From Cubamyces lactineus (Eukaryota > Basidiomycota > Agaricomycetes > Polyporales > Polyporaceae), in assembly GCA_022376465.1 (NCBI GenBank), contig JACDTU010000019.1, positions 558,001-622,000 on the forward strand: a DNA stretch of 64,000 nt. The letters are read 5' to 3'. Shown here in pieces: positions 45,971-57,852 of this stretch (positions within the stretch are counted from its first letter, which is position 1; every line of letters starts with the position of its first letter). A program made the translations under genes and the position numbers. The notes under the pieces were generated by a model, which was not told where the DNA came from, made no database searches, and saw only the letters and a program-made list of their open reading frames with translations.

Positions 45971-46362
45971 CTGTACAAATTCTCTCTCAAAGCTCGTATG
46001 TGGTCTCCGCAACCCAGCACAGCCCTCGCTTCAGTGGCCGGCGGGACGAGAGGGACCTGCGACTTGGGTTGGGCTCGTTTCGACCGACGCAGGCCCCCCC
46101 GTTGATGGATGTACCGCCGGGTCAGTCGTATCAGCATCTGGACTCCGGAAGATGGCACGACACGTTGCGCGCACCGCTGGCGTGCGCTGGGGCCGCGGAG
46201 ACAAGACCTGCGGCTCCCTGGGTCGATTGTTATTGTTCCGAATTCCTCGACAAGGGCACCCGGCTTGCTCTTGTACGACGCTGGAGCCACTGACTGGACT
46301 GGTTTATTAGCTCGTCTTGTCTGTCGGAGGGTAGAGGTGCTGCCTGACGTCTACTGATAGCT
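45971..46362. other. intergenic region, 392 bp
   Basis: Lies between the tRNA 5' end and the first SDR start. It should include the tRNA 5' flank and the SDR promoter. Nothing else recognised. Confidence 0.5.
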
Positions 46363-47847
46363 ATGGGTGCCTTTTTGTCCAAGGGATTCAGTCCGGAAAC
46401 GGACGTTCCTGATCTTACTGGGAAGGTCATCCTCGTCACGGGAGGAAAGTACGTGGAGTCTCTACCAATTCTTCCCCATCTGATATCATGCTGATGCGGG
46501 TGTGCCGCTAGTGCTGGAATTGGCTTTGCTACGATCCAGCATCTTGCCAGACGCGGTGCCAAGGTGTACATGGCTGCGCGTAACGAGCAAAAGGCCAAGG
46601 CCGCCATAGAGCGGTTGCAAGCCGAAGGCTTGAGCCCGGGAAATGGAGAGGTCCACTGGCTAAAGCTCGACCTGAGCGACCCGCGAGAGGTGAAGCGGGC
46701 AGCAGACGAGTTTATTCAAAAAGAAGACCGGCTGGATGTCCTCAGTGAGTACTGTTGCACATCACTATATAGCTTACGTTGACGATCATTGAAACCACGT
46801 TCTACATAGTCAACAATGCTGCGATGTAAGCTGCATCCGGCACAATTGAAGTTGGCAAACAAAGGTATTGACACGATGGTTTCGGCTAGGCTGCTTGTTC
46901 CGTACGTTAAGAGCCACGACGGTAAGTCCCCGTCACTGATCTAACGGCTATCCTTTGCTTAATGTGCCTGTATCCTCCGCGAAGACCTCCAGGACATAGT
47001 CATGGTCAAGTGCGTGTCTAGTGACACACATGCCTTGCCTTGCGTTTGACCTCATCACCGATCCTCAGCTATATCGGAGCATGCACGTTCACGCGTGCAC
47101 TCCTTCCGCTACTCAAGAAGACCGCGCAAGAGCCCAGCAGTGATGTCCGCGTTGTCTGCGTCAGTAACCTTTCATACACTCGCATAGTCCCTAGTGCCTA
47201 ACGCATTACTTCTAGCTTAACTCGGCGAGACACTACCACTGCCCTAGCGACGTCCGATTCCGAAACCTTGACGACCTGAATCGCGACTTTGAGGACACGT
47301 CCTTCCCGCAGCTATTGCGCTACTGTGCGTCTGCTTTCCCCGATCATCCTGCGCTTCGATATTCACGAGCCCGTCATAAGCGTACACGAAGATCATGCAG
47401 CTGCTTTTCATCCGGGAGCTCCAGCGCCGGTTGGACGAGCAGGGAGTCCCGATCCTCCTCATTGCCGTCGATCCAGGTGAAGTGAACACCGGTACGAACC
47501 AATCGCCTTGGTCCTCATCACATCGCTGACCTACACTTTATGCGCGGAGCACAGAAGGCGTGCAGGCATACGCCCACTCCGTCGGCCCGCTCCTCTCCCC
47601 GCTCTACCGCCTCATCGCCGCGCTCACCTTCACCACCCCCACCAAAGGCGCGCGCGGCCCCGTCTTCGCCGCCGCCTCGCCCATCCCGCGCGCGCAGGCC
47701 GACGCGTACCGCGGCGCGTACCTGAAGCCGACGGCGAAGCTGGCGAGGGCGAACCGGGTCGCGGAGAGGGAGGAGCTGGGGAGGGAGCTGTGGGAGACGA
47801 CGGATGCGTTTCTGAGGGGGTTGGGGGTTGAGCTTCCGGAGCAGTGA
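46363..47847 (+). CDS. short-chain dehydrogenase/reductase, copy A
   Basis: An NAD(P)-dependent oxidoreductase of about 320 residues with around seven introns. It starts MGAFLSKGFSPETDVPDLTG. The nucleotide-binding motif TGGNAGIGFA (a TGxxxGxG type) is split by the first intron. It is followed by VYMAARNEQKAKAAIERLQA, a WLKLDLSD acidic site and the structural NNAA motif (exon junction near 46810). The catalytic region reads LNSARHYHC with the Ser, and YSYTK (YxxxK) assembled across the intron ending at 47378. DPGEVNT follows the active site. The C-terminal part (EGVQAYAHSVGPLLSPLYRL) ends in VELPEQ. It resembles retinol-dehydrogenase-like fungal SDRs. Substrate unknown. A paralogue faces it on the other strand, 264 bp away. 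Confidence 0.88.
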
Positions 47848-48111
47848 TGCGCCCGGAGAACAGCGGTAGAGTGTGCGGATGGTTGAATGGGAGAATAGAG
47901 CGTGGGAGGGAGGGCTGTGATGGGTAGATGAGATCGTGCTATGCGTGTTGAAGTGGAGCGTCCGGATACCAATAGACGGATTGCTGTTTGCTATGGTGAA
48001 CTGAGCCACCTTCACATAATCCCCTTGAGATTGAATCTAGACCATCTGTACACGATACAAGATCCACAAGGTCCAGCCATCAACACAAGCGACGAGCCCA
48101 CGCGGGTACAT

Positions 48112-49606
48112 TCAAACAACCTCGAACTCCAGCCCAATATCCTTCAGCACCCTCTCCGTCGTCTCCCACAACTCAGTCCTCAGCTCCTCCTTCTCCCCGA
48201 CCGGGTTCGCCGACGAGTGCACGCCCGGGTTCTTCAAGAACGCGCCCTTGTACTTGTCGGTGTCCTGCCGCGGCACGGGCGACGCGGCCGCGAAGACGGT
48301 GCTGTACGCGCCCTTGGTCGGTTTCGCGAAGGTCAGGTTCGCGATGAGCGTGTAGATGGGCGAGAGGACCGGGCCGACGGAGTGGGCGTACGCTTGCACG
48401 CCCTCTGTGTGTCAACGGTTAGTGATGGCGGGGGTACTCGTGGCTATGGTGAGCAACTTGAACGTACCGGTGTTGACTGCGCCAGGATCAGCCGCGATGC
48501 AGAGGATGGGGACGTTTTGAGCGTCGAGTTTGCGTTGGAGCTCCTTGATGAACATGAGCTGCATCATCTTACTGTACGCTACGTTTCGTGTTGCGGTGGT
48601 GAGAAATCATGGAGTCAGAGATTAGAGTCGGCTGAGCCAGATTGAACTGGGTGCGCGCATACCGTAGCGGATGAACTGGGGGAACGAGGTGTCGGCGAAC
48701 TCTCGGTTCAGGTCATCCACAGAGCGGAAGCGGACGTCTTTGGGGCATTGGTTGTTCGCGTTGGAATTGACCTGAGCACAAAGAGGGTTTGTTGGTGGCG
48801 AGGTAAGAACAGCCAGAATGAGACAAATGAGCGACTTACAGCGATGATGCGGACGTCGCTTCCGGGTTCCTGTGTAGTCTTCTTGAGGAGAGGTAGCAGA
48901 GTCCGAGTGAACACATAGGTTCCTATATAGCTGTGGGGTAAAATTCGGTCAGCGCCGTAAGCAGAGGGAAACCACGGAAGTGACTGACTTGACCATGACG
49001 ATGTCCTGGATGTCTGCCGAACGATGTGTTAGTACTCTATCGACTCAAGGCGAAATCATCTTACCGTCATGAGTTTTCTGGAACGGCAACAGCAGTCTAG
49101 TCACATGAGGTGGGTCAGTTGAATTGTCGGATGTTATCGATGAGTGGAACATACAGAGCAGCGTTATTGACTTTCATAGGATAGTAAGTTCTCACTCGTC
49201 GAATAGAGCGCTTAGTGCGACAGAGAACGTACTCAGGATATCTAGCCGCTGTTCTTTCTGCATGAACTCTTCGGCGGCTTTCTTGACGTCCCGAGGGTTG
49301 CTCAAATCAAGCTGAAGCCAGACGACTTCACCGTTGCCAGGTTCGAGGCCTTCCGCGTGTAACCTTTCGATGGCAGCCTTGGCCTTTTGTTCGTTGCGCG
49401 CTGCCATGTAGACCTTTGCGCCATGCCTGGCCAGATGTTGGACCGTCGCGAAGCCAACTCCAGCGCTGTAGTTGCGCGTCAACAAAGCGAGTATATGTAG
49501 AATCGTGCGCAACGACTTACTTCCCGCCAGTCACTATAACGACTTTGCCTTTGAGGTCCGGAACGTCCGTGGCTGGGTCAAAGGATCTGGAGAAAAAAGA
49601 GCCCAT
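48112..49606 (-). CDS. short-chain dehydrogenase/reductase, copy B
   Basis: A paralogue of copy A with the same exon plan and about 320 residues. It starts MGSFFSRSFDPATDVPDLKG, with TGGSAGVGFATVQHLARHGA, VYMAARNEQKAKAAIERLHA, VVWLQLDLSNPRDVKKAAEE and NNAALL. The catalytic Tyr-Lys appears as YAYSK across an intron (near 48660-48580), followed by MMQLMFIKELQRKLDAQNVP. The position of the catalytic Ser reads VNSNANNQC, keeping the Ser. The C-terminus matches copy A (EGVQAYAHSVGPVLSPIYTL) and ends GLEFEVV. The two genes are tail to tail, which points to an inverted local duplication. Divergence is mainly in the C-terminal third, suggesting the copies have taken different substrates. Product of either enzyme unknown. 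Confidence 0.88.
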
Positions 49607-50653
49607 GGTGCCGGTACTTGCTAGGTCGTCGTAGGTTTCTAAAACTCGGCCTGCCTGCGAGTACCGTTGTTGATGCGGCAAGTGTAGGGGAGGATAACAA
49701 ATACTGGGTCGTGGGGCGGGATGTTGGACTTTGATTCAGGGCGCGTGGGCTGTTGTGGTTAGTAGCTGAGTTGATACGTCAGCAGTGAACGTCATCATAT
49801 TCGGCATATGCCTCAATTCCTCACGCCACGGCCAAGTTCTCTCTCCCTCATCTGAACGAGTATTGCAGTCATGGTGGTTAGCGGAGGATGAACAGGGCTT
49901 GCCTGTACGACTCAGCTGCGGCAGAGATGATCGACCACGAAAGGAACACTGACTTGCAGATCGAGTGGGCGCTTGTTCCTTGGATCGGGAAGACGGAGCG
50001 CGTGAATTTGAGTTTGGGCCGACGGGCGCTCCGGTCTCTGTGCTCGCCGGACGTTCCCAATAAGGCAAGAGGCAAGTTGTCGGTCCAAAGGCTTCTCCGA
50101 TCCGTCGTTCCTGTTTCGACCGCAAAGTGGCCCCTACAGCCGGCTTTTCCTCTTCGTTCTGCCTCGTATGTTCTCAATTCAACATGTCTCTTCGGAGCAC
50201 ATACTGTGCTGCCATGGCATTACAGCCCACAAGTCTCGAAGGCGATTTGAGTGAAGAAATGCTGGTGCAACTCAGAGTCCGCGATGCACGTACCGCCACT
50301 GTTCCGAAGGGACATGTTGCAGGCGGAAAAAGAGAGGACCCACAGCTGCTATCGACGCAATCTGGCCAAAAGCCACACCGATCGGCCCAGTCCAGATCGC
50401 AGATTGCTCTCCGGCGGACGAGAGATGCCCAAAGCAGTCGTCGCTTCTGACAAAGCATGGGATGCACCACAGCCCAAACTGCAATGGCGCATCCTCTCCT
50501 CCACTCGGCGGATGATGGCTCTGCCGTGCGGAAAAAGACATAGCGTCGCGCAACGCATGTCTTCGCGTTGCCACTCCTCTTCCTCTCTGCCTTCTACACC
50601 CTCTTCTCGTCCACCCTCCTAATTTCCCCACATTCTCTTGAGCATCTTCGACC
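49607..50653. other. divergent intergenic region, 1.0 kb
   Basis: Separates the starts of SDR copy B and the 7-TM gene. Open frames of 100-146 codons overlap on both strands without recognisable content; I treat the interval as promoter sequence. Confidence 0.5.
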
Positions 50654-52761
50654 ATGGGCCTGGTCGACGACGTTATCGGCGCCCTTCTCATCGAAGTCTG
50701 TCTGGCATGCATGTATGCTCACAACTCGTCTTTGCGACTTGATTGGAGACGCTCATGCCCTTCGCAGTCTTTACGGCGTAACGACCCTTCAAACATTCAT
50801 ATACTACCAGAACTTCCCCGAGGATAGTCGCGTTCTCAAAGGCGTAGTGGGTTCTGTCTGGTATGTCTCCACGATTCAATCTTGTGCTATGGTGAACCGA
50901 CATTGGCGGCAGGGTGATGGAGACATTACACACTGCCCTATGTATGGAGATGGTCTACACCTATTCCGTTACACATTTTGGGGACTATGACTTCTTAGGG
51001 AACATCTACTGGTGCGTATACTCACCGCTCTCCCGTATCACGTTCATGGTCTGACGTATGTGTTACCTACAGGGGTGCAGGAGTAAGTCTATCCAAGTCG
51101 TTGCCAAGATATAGCTAACATTCGTGGACAATAGGCGAGCATCCTTGTAGGAGTGAGTAGACGCGCTCTGCCTGCCTAGTGAATGCACGACTGACGCCCC
51201 ATTCAAGGTGTTCATTTCAGCAGCTGTACATGCGTAGGTTTCCATCGCCACTTCCCAGACTTGTCCACTCATGACCTTCCTCGCTTCAGCTTCTACATCC
51301 GAAGAGTGTGGATAAGTACGTATCATTATCCCGCCCGGTCATTGTCGTATATTGTCCTGACTCGAGCGACGATCAGTGAGCAGCGGCTCGATACCAGTAA
51401 CCGCCTTCATCGTAAGTTTGATGTCATCTGCTCCTCCTGGAATCGCTTACCCACTATGAGCAGACGTTGCTCGCTCTATGCCGATTCGGTGAGTCCATAT
51501 GGATCATGACCACGTCATCCCTCGCTCATAGTCCTCTCTGGTAGGTTGTGGACTCGGTATGTATCCACGACCAGCAGCTTTTTCTAAAGTCTGACCTCCC
51601 CTTCCGTGTCAAGGCTCGTTCATTCTCAGGTATGGTGTCCTCTCTTCCGTTCATAACTTGACGCACTCAATCGCATTTCCATAGCTTGGAAATCACTGAG
51701 TGGTCGCCTTTCCGCGCGAACGTCTCCCCCTTGGTAAGTAGTCATCTGACCGATTTCATGTACACCTCGACCCACCTTGTATACGTCTTACCTAGGTCAC
51801 CATCGCCCTTGGCCTGGGCTGTGCGGCTGCCGTCGACGTCCTCGTCGCGCTCACACTGAGTTTCTACATCCAACGCGATCGCGGGAAGTGGGAAAGGTAG
51901 GAATTGTGCCTGTCCGTATAAATATGATCGAATGGAGCTCACGAGTGTTTGTCTATAGTGGCACCCAAGAGTCCGATAGCCGTATCGATACGATCCTCAT
52001 CTACGCCGTCAACACTGGCGCCATTACTGCGTAAGCTGTGTCTGTCGCTCGGCTCAGTGGCGACATCGGGTTCTCACTCCGCTTCTCCTTTGTACAGCCT
52101 CTCTTCTATTCTCAGCGTCATTCTTGTGAGTTCCTGTAATCGTCTACGGTTCTTGTCGCTTATCTCACCTGCCTCCTAGTTCGCCACCCAGAAGAAGAGC
52201 CTCGTCTTCCTCGGGCTTGTTGAGATCCAGAGCAAGCGTACGTATTCCTGCTCTTCACTCCCCACCTGTTACCAGTGTTGACAACGAGTTCATTTGCCTC
52301 ACACGTGTACAGTGTACGCCAACTCGTTCCTGGGAAGCCTGAACGTGCGAGCGGCGGCCCGCAATATCCCGTCTTCGAACCAGTATGGGACGTACGAGTT
52401 CACGCCGCGCCGGGCGCCCATCGTGCGCCCACCGCAGTTCCGCACCCCAGGCGACACCGAGTTCACAATCGTACGTCTCTCCCTTCCGACATTCCCCAGA
52501 TGTGTACTGACTAGCTCATCGTGCTTTCTCGCCTCGACTACACCTCGGCACCACTATACGTCATTGCAACACACGGACGGTTCGACGGAACGACAGCCCC
52601 GCGTCGCAGTACACCAGCAGACGGTCGTGATGCACGACAACGGCGAGGTCGACGTGAGCGACGCGCGCTCTCTCCGCTACAAAGAGTCCTATTCTGAATT
52701 TGGCGCGGCCGACTCCATGCAGGCCTACAGCGAGAACAGCGTCAAGGGCGAGCTCGTCTAG
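50654..52761 (+). CDS. DUF6534-type seven-helix membrane protein
   Basis: About 350-380 residues in roughly ten small exons. Exon 1 reads MGLVDDVIGALLIEVCLACI and splices at 50711 into LYGVTTLQTFIYYQNFPEDS, then RVLKGVVGSVW. This start and the YYQNFP.D...K..V..VW block are the hallmarks of the basidiomycete DUF6534 family. Later exons give further helices (ITIHMVYTYS-like region, FYIRRVW, then VTIALGLGCAAAVDVLVALT), the segment GTQESDSRIDTILIYAVNTG, and the seventh helix with KSLVFLGLVEIQSK. A cytosolic tail of about 130 residues follows (LYANSFLGSLNVRAAARNIP ... NSVKGELV). The family is strongly expanded in mushrooms and has no established function; a receptor-like topology is only inferred. 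Several middle exons are under 60 nt, so internal boundaries are approximate. Confidence 0.85.
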
Positions 52762-53313
52762 TGCGTGCGCTGTCGTTGCGATCATAGGATTACGGTTGTA
52801 GTTTGTGCCCTCGGAGTGTTTGTGGGTCGTTAGGCACCGTGATAGTTGGTGTATCAGGATTGTGCTGGTGGGATGGGCGGTGTCGTTGGCGCTCGAGGTT
52901 GTATGTTTTTGATTGCACTGTCTGAAGCTAGAATACCAATCAGTCTTTTCTCCGCTCTCCTCGGAACTCCGCCACCGGCCGCAGCTCAGTAGTGAAGCAT
53001 ATAGCGGAGTCGGTCCGCTCGACGGCGTCTGCACATCGTGTAGAACATCATATCATTGACATAGGCATGCTGTAGTAAGACAACATGGACGGTAGTACGG
53101 GGGATACATGCGGTGTAAGTAGAGATGACAGGACACTAGGTATGTAGTAGTAGACAGGTATAAGGGAACATACGGCAAGACGCGAAGCTCGAAATCTCCC
53201 GCGGTGCGACCTGCGCACAAGATCACAACCACACACGTAGTACAAGCTTCCATCCAAGCGATTAACGTCGGTGGCCTCTTACCGTGTGGGTCCTCGATGG
53301 AGCCATCAGCTAA
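52762..53313. other. convergent intergenic region, 552 bp
   Basis: 3' flanks of the DUF6534-type gene and the first zinc-finger-like gene. No feature seen. Confidence 0.5.
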
Positions 53314-55036
53314 TCAATCGTCATCGCGATCGTCGTTCGGCGAAGAGTCCGAATCAGAGGAGCTGCCAGTCTCGTATGCGTCCGGCTCCATGCCGTAGAG
53401 CGTCCAAGTGGGCGTCTGGACGCTGTCCGGCGGGTTCACAGTCGGAGGCTGGGGGTTCACGGTCGTAGGCTGAGAGGCCCTGGCCCCACGCCGCCCCTGC
53501 GCGGCGGCGACTGGAGCCCCCGCTAGCCTTAGCCTGGTGGGGGCAGATGAGGCCCGTGACGGCTCTGGGGCCGCTTCCGCGGGCTGGCTGGCACCAACGG
53601 CCACCTCGTCGTCTTCGTCTTGCTCCTCGACGTTCTCCTCGACTGGAGCAGGCATACCGGAGGCGGCACACCGGCCAACGCTACACCGTCCACTGGTGTG
53701 TTTGCTGGAGCGGCACCAGTTATCCGCCCTGGTCTTGAACCTGCACTCGGTACAGCGCAGTTGGCCACCGAGGTGCTTGCCCTCGACATGGCGCTTGAAG
53801 GCCGCGCCGTTCAGTGTCTTGCCACAGAGCGCCCAGCCGCAGCGTCCGCCAGAACGTTTCACGTTCTTGAACTTCTTGCACACGTAGTCGAAGATGTCCT
53901 CGTGCGCCAGATCGTCCGGGATCGGCTCGCCGTCCCAGGTCCATGGTGTCCCGGGTTCGCGCTGTTTGGCCCATACGGTCTTCCACCCCGGAGGGGGGTT
54001 CAGCAGGTTGTAGTTCCCGCGGAAGCCACGGCCGTCCTTCTGGGGAGGGGCGTTCGCCGGGCGGGTATACGGCTTGGCTTTTTTGGCACGAGTGGACGAA
54101 CGAGCCGCCTTGGTGGCAGATGGAGCCTTCCCAGTACCAGTTTTCCCAGTGCGGCGGACGGCGCCAGCCCTCTTCTTGCCCTTCGAAGGACCAGCGACCG
54201 GTTCAGGTTCAGGTTCAGCCTCAGCCTCAGCCTCAGCCTCAGCCTCAGCCTCAGCCTCAGCCTCAGCCTCAGCCTCAGCCTCAGCCTCAGCCTCAGCCTC
54301 AGGGTCGAGTTCGGGCGACGTCAAGGCTGGAGAAAAGGGTGTCTCATCCGTAGTAAGAACCGAAGACGTAGACGAAGCGATGCTTGTGGTCCGAGAAGGC
54401 GTCACCGAAGCAAAGCTAGGAGAAGGCGGGATATCGTCGAAGGGATCGTCCATCGTGAACGCCGGGCCTTCTCCAGGAGCCGCGTTGATCCTTCTTCGCC
54501 TAGTCACGCGCCTCGTCGGAAAGTGGTTCTGTGCGGAAGTCGACGATTCGCCTCTGCCCAGTTCAGGAGCACGAGGTGGGCTGTTCATGAAAGCTGTAGG
54601 CAGCGTCCAAGATCCTGGGTATGCTGTGTTGTCCAAGTCCTGCGTGGAGGCGAATGGCATGCCTCGAGTCGGCGAGGCGAGGCGCGGGGACGAGGCTCGG
54701 GCCGTAGTGGGCTCGCTACTTGGCCACAGATCGTCCATGGACCGGTCAACCATCAGAGGGGGGATATAGCCAACGCTGCCGGGCGGATGAGAGGAACTGT
54801 TGGAGACATGGATTTCTCTCATGCTGAAGGGGTCGTCACTGACTCTGCGGTGAGATTGAAGTACAGACGCGCTGATGGACATACTTGGCTTACATCTCAT
54901 TATGGCCCCCACCCCACATGACGTCCGCGCTTCTCCGCATCGACCTCTTCATAGCCTCATCCAACTCTTCGTACTCTTCGTACTTGAAAGCCGGCGGCGG
55001 CGGGTTAAAGAAACTGTCATCGATATTCTCGTCCAT
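53314..55036 (-). CDS. zinc-finger-like protein with (Glu-Ala)n tract, copy A
   Basis: Two exons (55036-54894 and 54844-53314) sum to 558 codons, giving 557 residues. Exon 1 encodes an acidic start (MDENIDDSFFNPPPPAFKYE, EEYEELDEAMKRSMRRSADV) and joins across a 49-nt intron into VSDDPFSMREIHVSN. Residues ~60-210 are Ser/Thr/Pro-rich. A Glu-Ala repeat of about 15 units is encoded by a TCAGCC hexamer run (plus strand 54203-54304). A basic region follows (KGKKRAGAVRRTGKTG), then RGNYNLLNPPPGWKTVWA. The conserved core is a C2H2-like unit CGWALCGKTLNGAAFKRHVE-GKH with a second CTECRFKTRADNWCRSSKH. The C-terminus is low complexity and acidic. I know no named family for this arrangement; a nuclear DNA- or RNA-binding role is inferred. 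Earlier Mets at 54912 and 54882 lie in the intron-free reading and lack the acidic exon. Confidence 0.75.
54203..54304 (+). repeat. TCAGCC hexamer microsatellite in coding sequence
   Basis: Two TCAGGT units, fourteen perfect TCAGCC units (54215-54298) and a terminal TCAGGG. On the minus strand these encode alternating Glu and Ala (with Glu-Pro at the edge). The hexamer period keeps the frame whatever the unit number. Confidence 0.9.
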
Positions 55037-55182
55037 TGCAATCTACCACGGGCAAAAGGAAAATCGAGAGGAGAGAGGACCAGGAAAGAGAAGACCTGCA
55101 GAGGAGAGCCTAAGCAAGAGACCCCGGCCGGAGGAGGGCACGGAGTGGAGCGTCGGCGAGGGGATGGGAGGATGGGAGGGGG

Positions 55183-55190
55183 TATTTATA
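55183..55190 (-). promoter_or_regulatory. TATA-like box of zinc-finger-like copy A
   Basis: The minus strand reads TATAAATA about 150 bp upstream of the ATG at 55036, which supports that start over the downstream Mets. Confidence 0.4.
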
Positions 55191-56194
55191 TTACCTAGAT
55201 TAGCCACACACCTCTGTCGTGGTCTCGCCCTCACGCACATCGTTGATTAGCCAGGGAGCCATGGCAGCATACAAAGGAACCCTTTGGCCGCGCTCCGCAG
55301 CCACTTGGACTTGCATAGGCAGCCCGCGCCGGCGCGGCGAAGCCAGAGCTTTAATCGCACCGCGCGGCATAGTGCTGGCTGTGCACTGTTGACGGCCTAT
55401 TGTTCGATCATAAGGGTGGTTGGCTTGTTGTCTGCACATAGGTGCTGCTACTCGGGAACACGACTGCGGACTGCTTCTGCCCGGTTTCGCTATAAGGGAG
55501 CGCATTGATTTTCCGGTGGAAGCGGCTGCGGTGATTGTGAGTAAGGGTGTAAATGTGCAGTGCATATTGGTGGAAGTGGTACATGCCCGGATTCACAGTG
55601 TATTCTCATTTTTATATCGATGATATTATCGCACTCAGATGCCCAATGGAAATTCTTCACCTTACGCTCGAGACGATGGTAGCAAGCTTCCGACGAATGA
55701 CAGCGGCCATCAGGGTCAGCCGACCACCGTGTATGAGCGGACGGATCACCCTAGCGTAAAAGGCTCATTGTTGCCAGGTGCTGCAGGAGTCCACCGCGAC
55801 TACGATAGTTCGGTCTTGGTCCGACCTGTCCGAGACTCGAGTCCAAGCGCTCCGTCCGACTTTCAACTAACTTTGCCAGCACAAACCTTAACCTTGCCAT
55901 CAATGTTGTGAGATATCGTGGGGTTAGGGCTACAATCGCGCTGAGGAATCGCGGACTGGCTCGGCCGCCGCGGGCCAACCTGGTTATAGTTGCCTGATTA
56001 CATCGATATCGTTGATTACAAGATAGTTTGAAATAGCTTGAGCGGAGACTGGACGTTTCGCGGCGAAGGCGTAACGCTTGCCGCCCACGATTCAACTGCG
56101 GCCAGGCCAAACTTCATACACTGGCATATGCAAAACACATCATGAGGTATGCAGCACTACATATGCTTCGGGGTACATCGCACTCTGAAATCGA
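55191..56194. other. intergenic region, 1.0 kb
   Basis: Between the promoter of zinc-finger-like copy A and the 3' end of copy B. No open frame with recognisable content. Confidence 0.5.
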
Positions 56195-57289
56195 TCATCC
56201 CTTCTTAGAAGCCAGGTTCTCGCCGCAGACGTGGTTCGGATATCGCGAGTTCCACATATCAGGGCGGACGGTCCAGCTACATCGCGGACATCTCCTTCGC
56301 AGGTTGATGTGAGAATCGCAGTGCAGATGATTCTTCAAAGACATCGCGACGTTCACCTGCTGCCCGCACCCGTTCCACAGGCATTCAATTGTCCCGTATA
56401 AACCGTAAGTGTCCTTCAGGTAGGTGAAAATCGCAGTCGCTGGCATCTTGGGGATCACGTCGTCGCCCCATGTTGGAGGGGCATCCCAGTCGATGTTATG
56501 CACGAGAAGACATCTGCCGTTCTCTTCCGAGCTTCGATGTGCTTCCTCATCCTGGTGGTTCGAGAGCACAGCCTCTGAAAGGGGAGACGTGCCTGCTTTA
56601 CGTGCCCACCTCCTCGTGCTCGCGCCCTTCATATAGGGTGCCGTCTTCTGTGCCGTCTTGGTACGCTTTCGCGGCAGCAATGCTGCGCCAGCCAAATTAT
56701 TTGTGCCAGCACGCTTCTGGGGGCGAGGTTGGTAATCCGGATGATCTTCCGAGCCGTTCGCTCCAGACGCATCTCGGTTCGACGCCACGGAAGAGGGATG
56801 AGGACGCGGTTCAGAGGATCGCGACGCAGAACGTCGAGAAGCATGTAGGAGGGCCGACGACGACGAGGGTACATGTGGTGCTCCTGAATGAGATCGCCCG
56901 CGAGTCTCATACGAGCTGCCATCAGCCTCCAAGCATTTGTTATGCACGTCGGCTGCGTGTATAATTGCACCATACGGTGAATGCACGATGCGTGCGTTTA
57001 GCGAGGCATGATACAGGCTGTCAAGTCAATCAGAGCTCAAGCATCGGCCAAAACGCATTGTGCAACGTACTCCAAGGGACCGGGAAGTAAGTTCACCCGC
57101 AATACTTCCTCAAGATTTGGGATTAACTCCCTGCTTTTCTTCTGCAGTTCCTCCTCCAAATCCACGAGCGCATCTGAGAGAGCGATGGTGGTTGTCTCTG
57201 ACTCTGGGCTATCGTCGCACTAATCAGTGTCGTGCCAAGGACGGGGTAAACTATACTCACTGCTGAGCAAAGTCGTAGCCACGCTCCAT
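56195..57289 (-). CDS. zinc-finger-like protein, copy B
   Basis: The main exon (about 56195-56930) is certain in frame; it contains SSYETRGRSHSGAPHV, a basic region (LLPRKRTKTAQKTAPY), and the conserved core: WDAPPTWGDDVIPKMPATAI, FTYLKDTYGLYG, the C2H2-like unit CLWNGCGQQVNVAMSLKNHL-HCDSH, and CPRCSWTVRPDMWNSRYPNH-VC. This parallels copy A (WDGEPIPDD, IFDYVCKKF, then two Cys/His units), so the two are paralogues. The open frame begins with GTG at 56986, so the true start must be upstream. A likely 5' part starts at the ATG at 57289 (MERGYDFAQH) and, after an intron, reads PESETTTIALSDALVDLEEE, acidic like the start of copy A, then splices into the main exon near 56932. Those two junctions are my model. 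The protein lacks the Glu-Ala tract. Role unknown. Confidence 0.6.
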
Positions 57290-57852
57290 ATGGCCTACTA
57301 TATCAGGGGAACGCGAGAGGTGATCGAAGGAGGGGCCACAGCGCAGGCGAATGGAAATATCCAGAGGCGACTCTGGATATATACATGGAATTTAATCATG
57401 CATTGACATTGGAACTAGCGTATGCATACGCTTTGATGTAGCTGCAGGCGCATTGTGAGAGTGCCGCAGAAGCTGAAGCCTGGCGGTATGCTTTCGTGCG
57501 GGTAGCCTCTGAGGCTGAGGCTCGGAGTTGGATCAACTAGTTGGTAGTTTGGGCCGTAGGTAAATTCGTGTCGATATCAACGACAATGAGGTATATTCGA
57601 GACACTACATGGACGGTGAGAATGCTTGCAATTGGCGAGAGGTGACGGACGTGGATGAGTTCCGGTCTCCGGTCCAAGCGCGGTCCCTGCAGGCGCTAAC
57701 TGAGACTTGCCGATCTGAATGCGACAGGTCACAGGCACGTGAAACAGTCACAACGCGCGCATTGCATCCACCGGGCCGTTCAGCTGGAGAGCTAGTACAG
57801 GGTCGGCAACAGTCACACAATAAATTTTCCCTCTCGTTTCGCCAGAATGATC
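57290..57852. other. intergenic region, 563 bp
   Basis: Upstream of zinc-finger-like copy B and 3' of the first carboxypeptidase. Nothing recognised. Confidence 0.5.

Noticed and set aside
53620..54921. 433-codon open frame on the plus strand
   Set aside because: Antisense of zinc-finger-like copy A; the Leu-Ser run is the complement of the Glu-Ala tract and no domain is present.
56930..56986. Start of zinc-finger-like copy B at 56986
   Set aside because: The codon there is GTG, not ATG; fungal nuclear genes start at ATG, so upstream exons are more likely.
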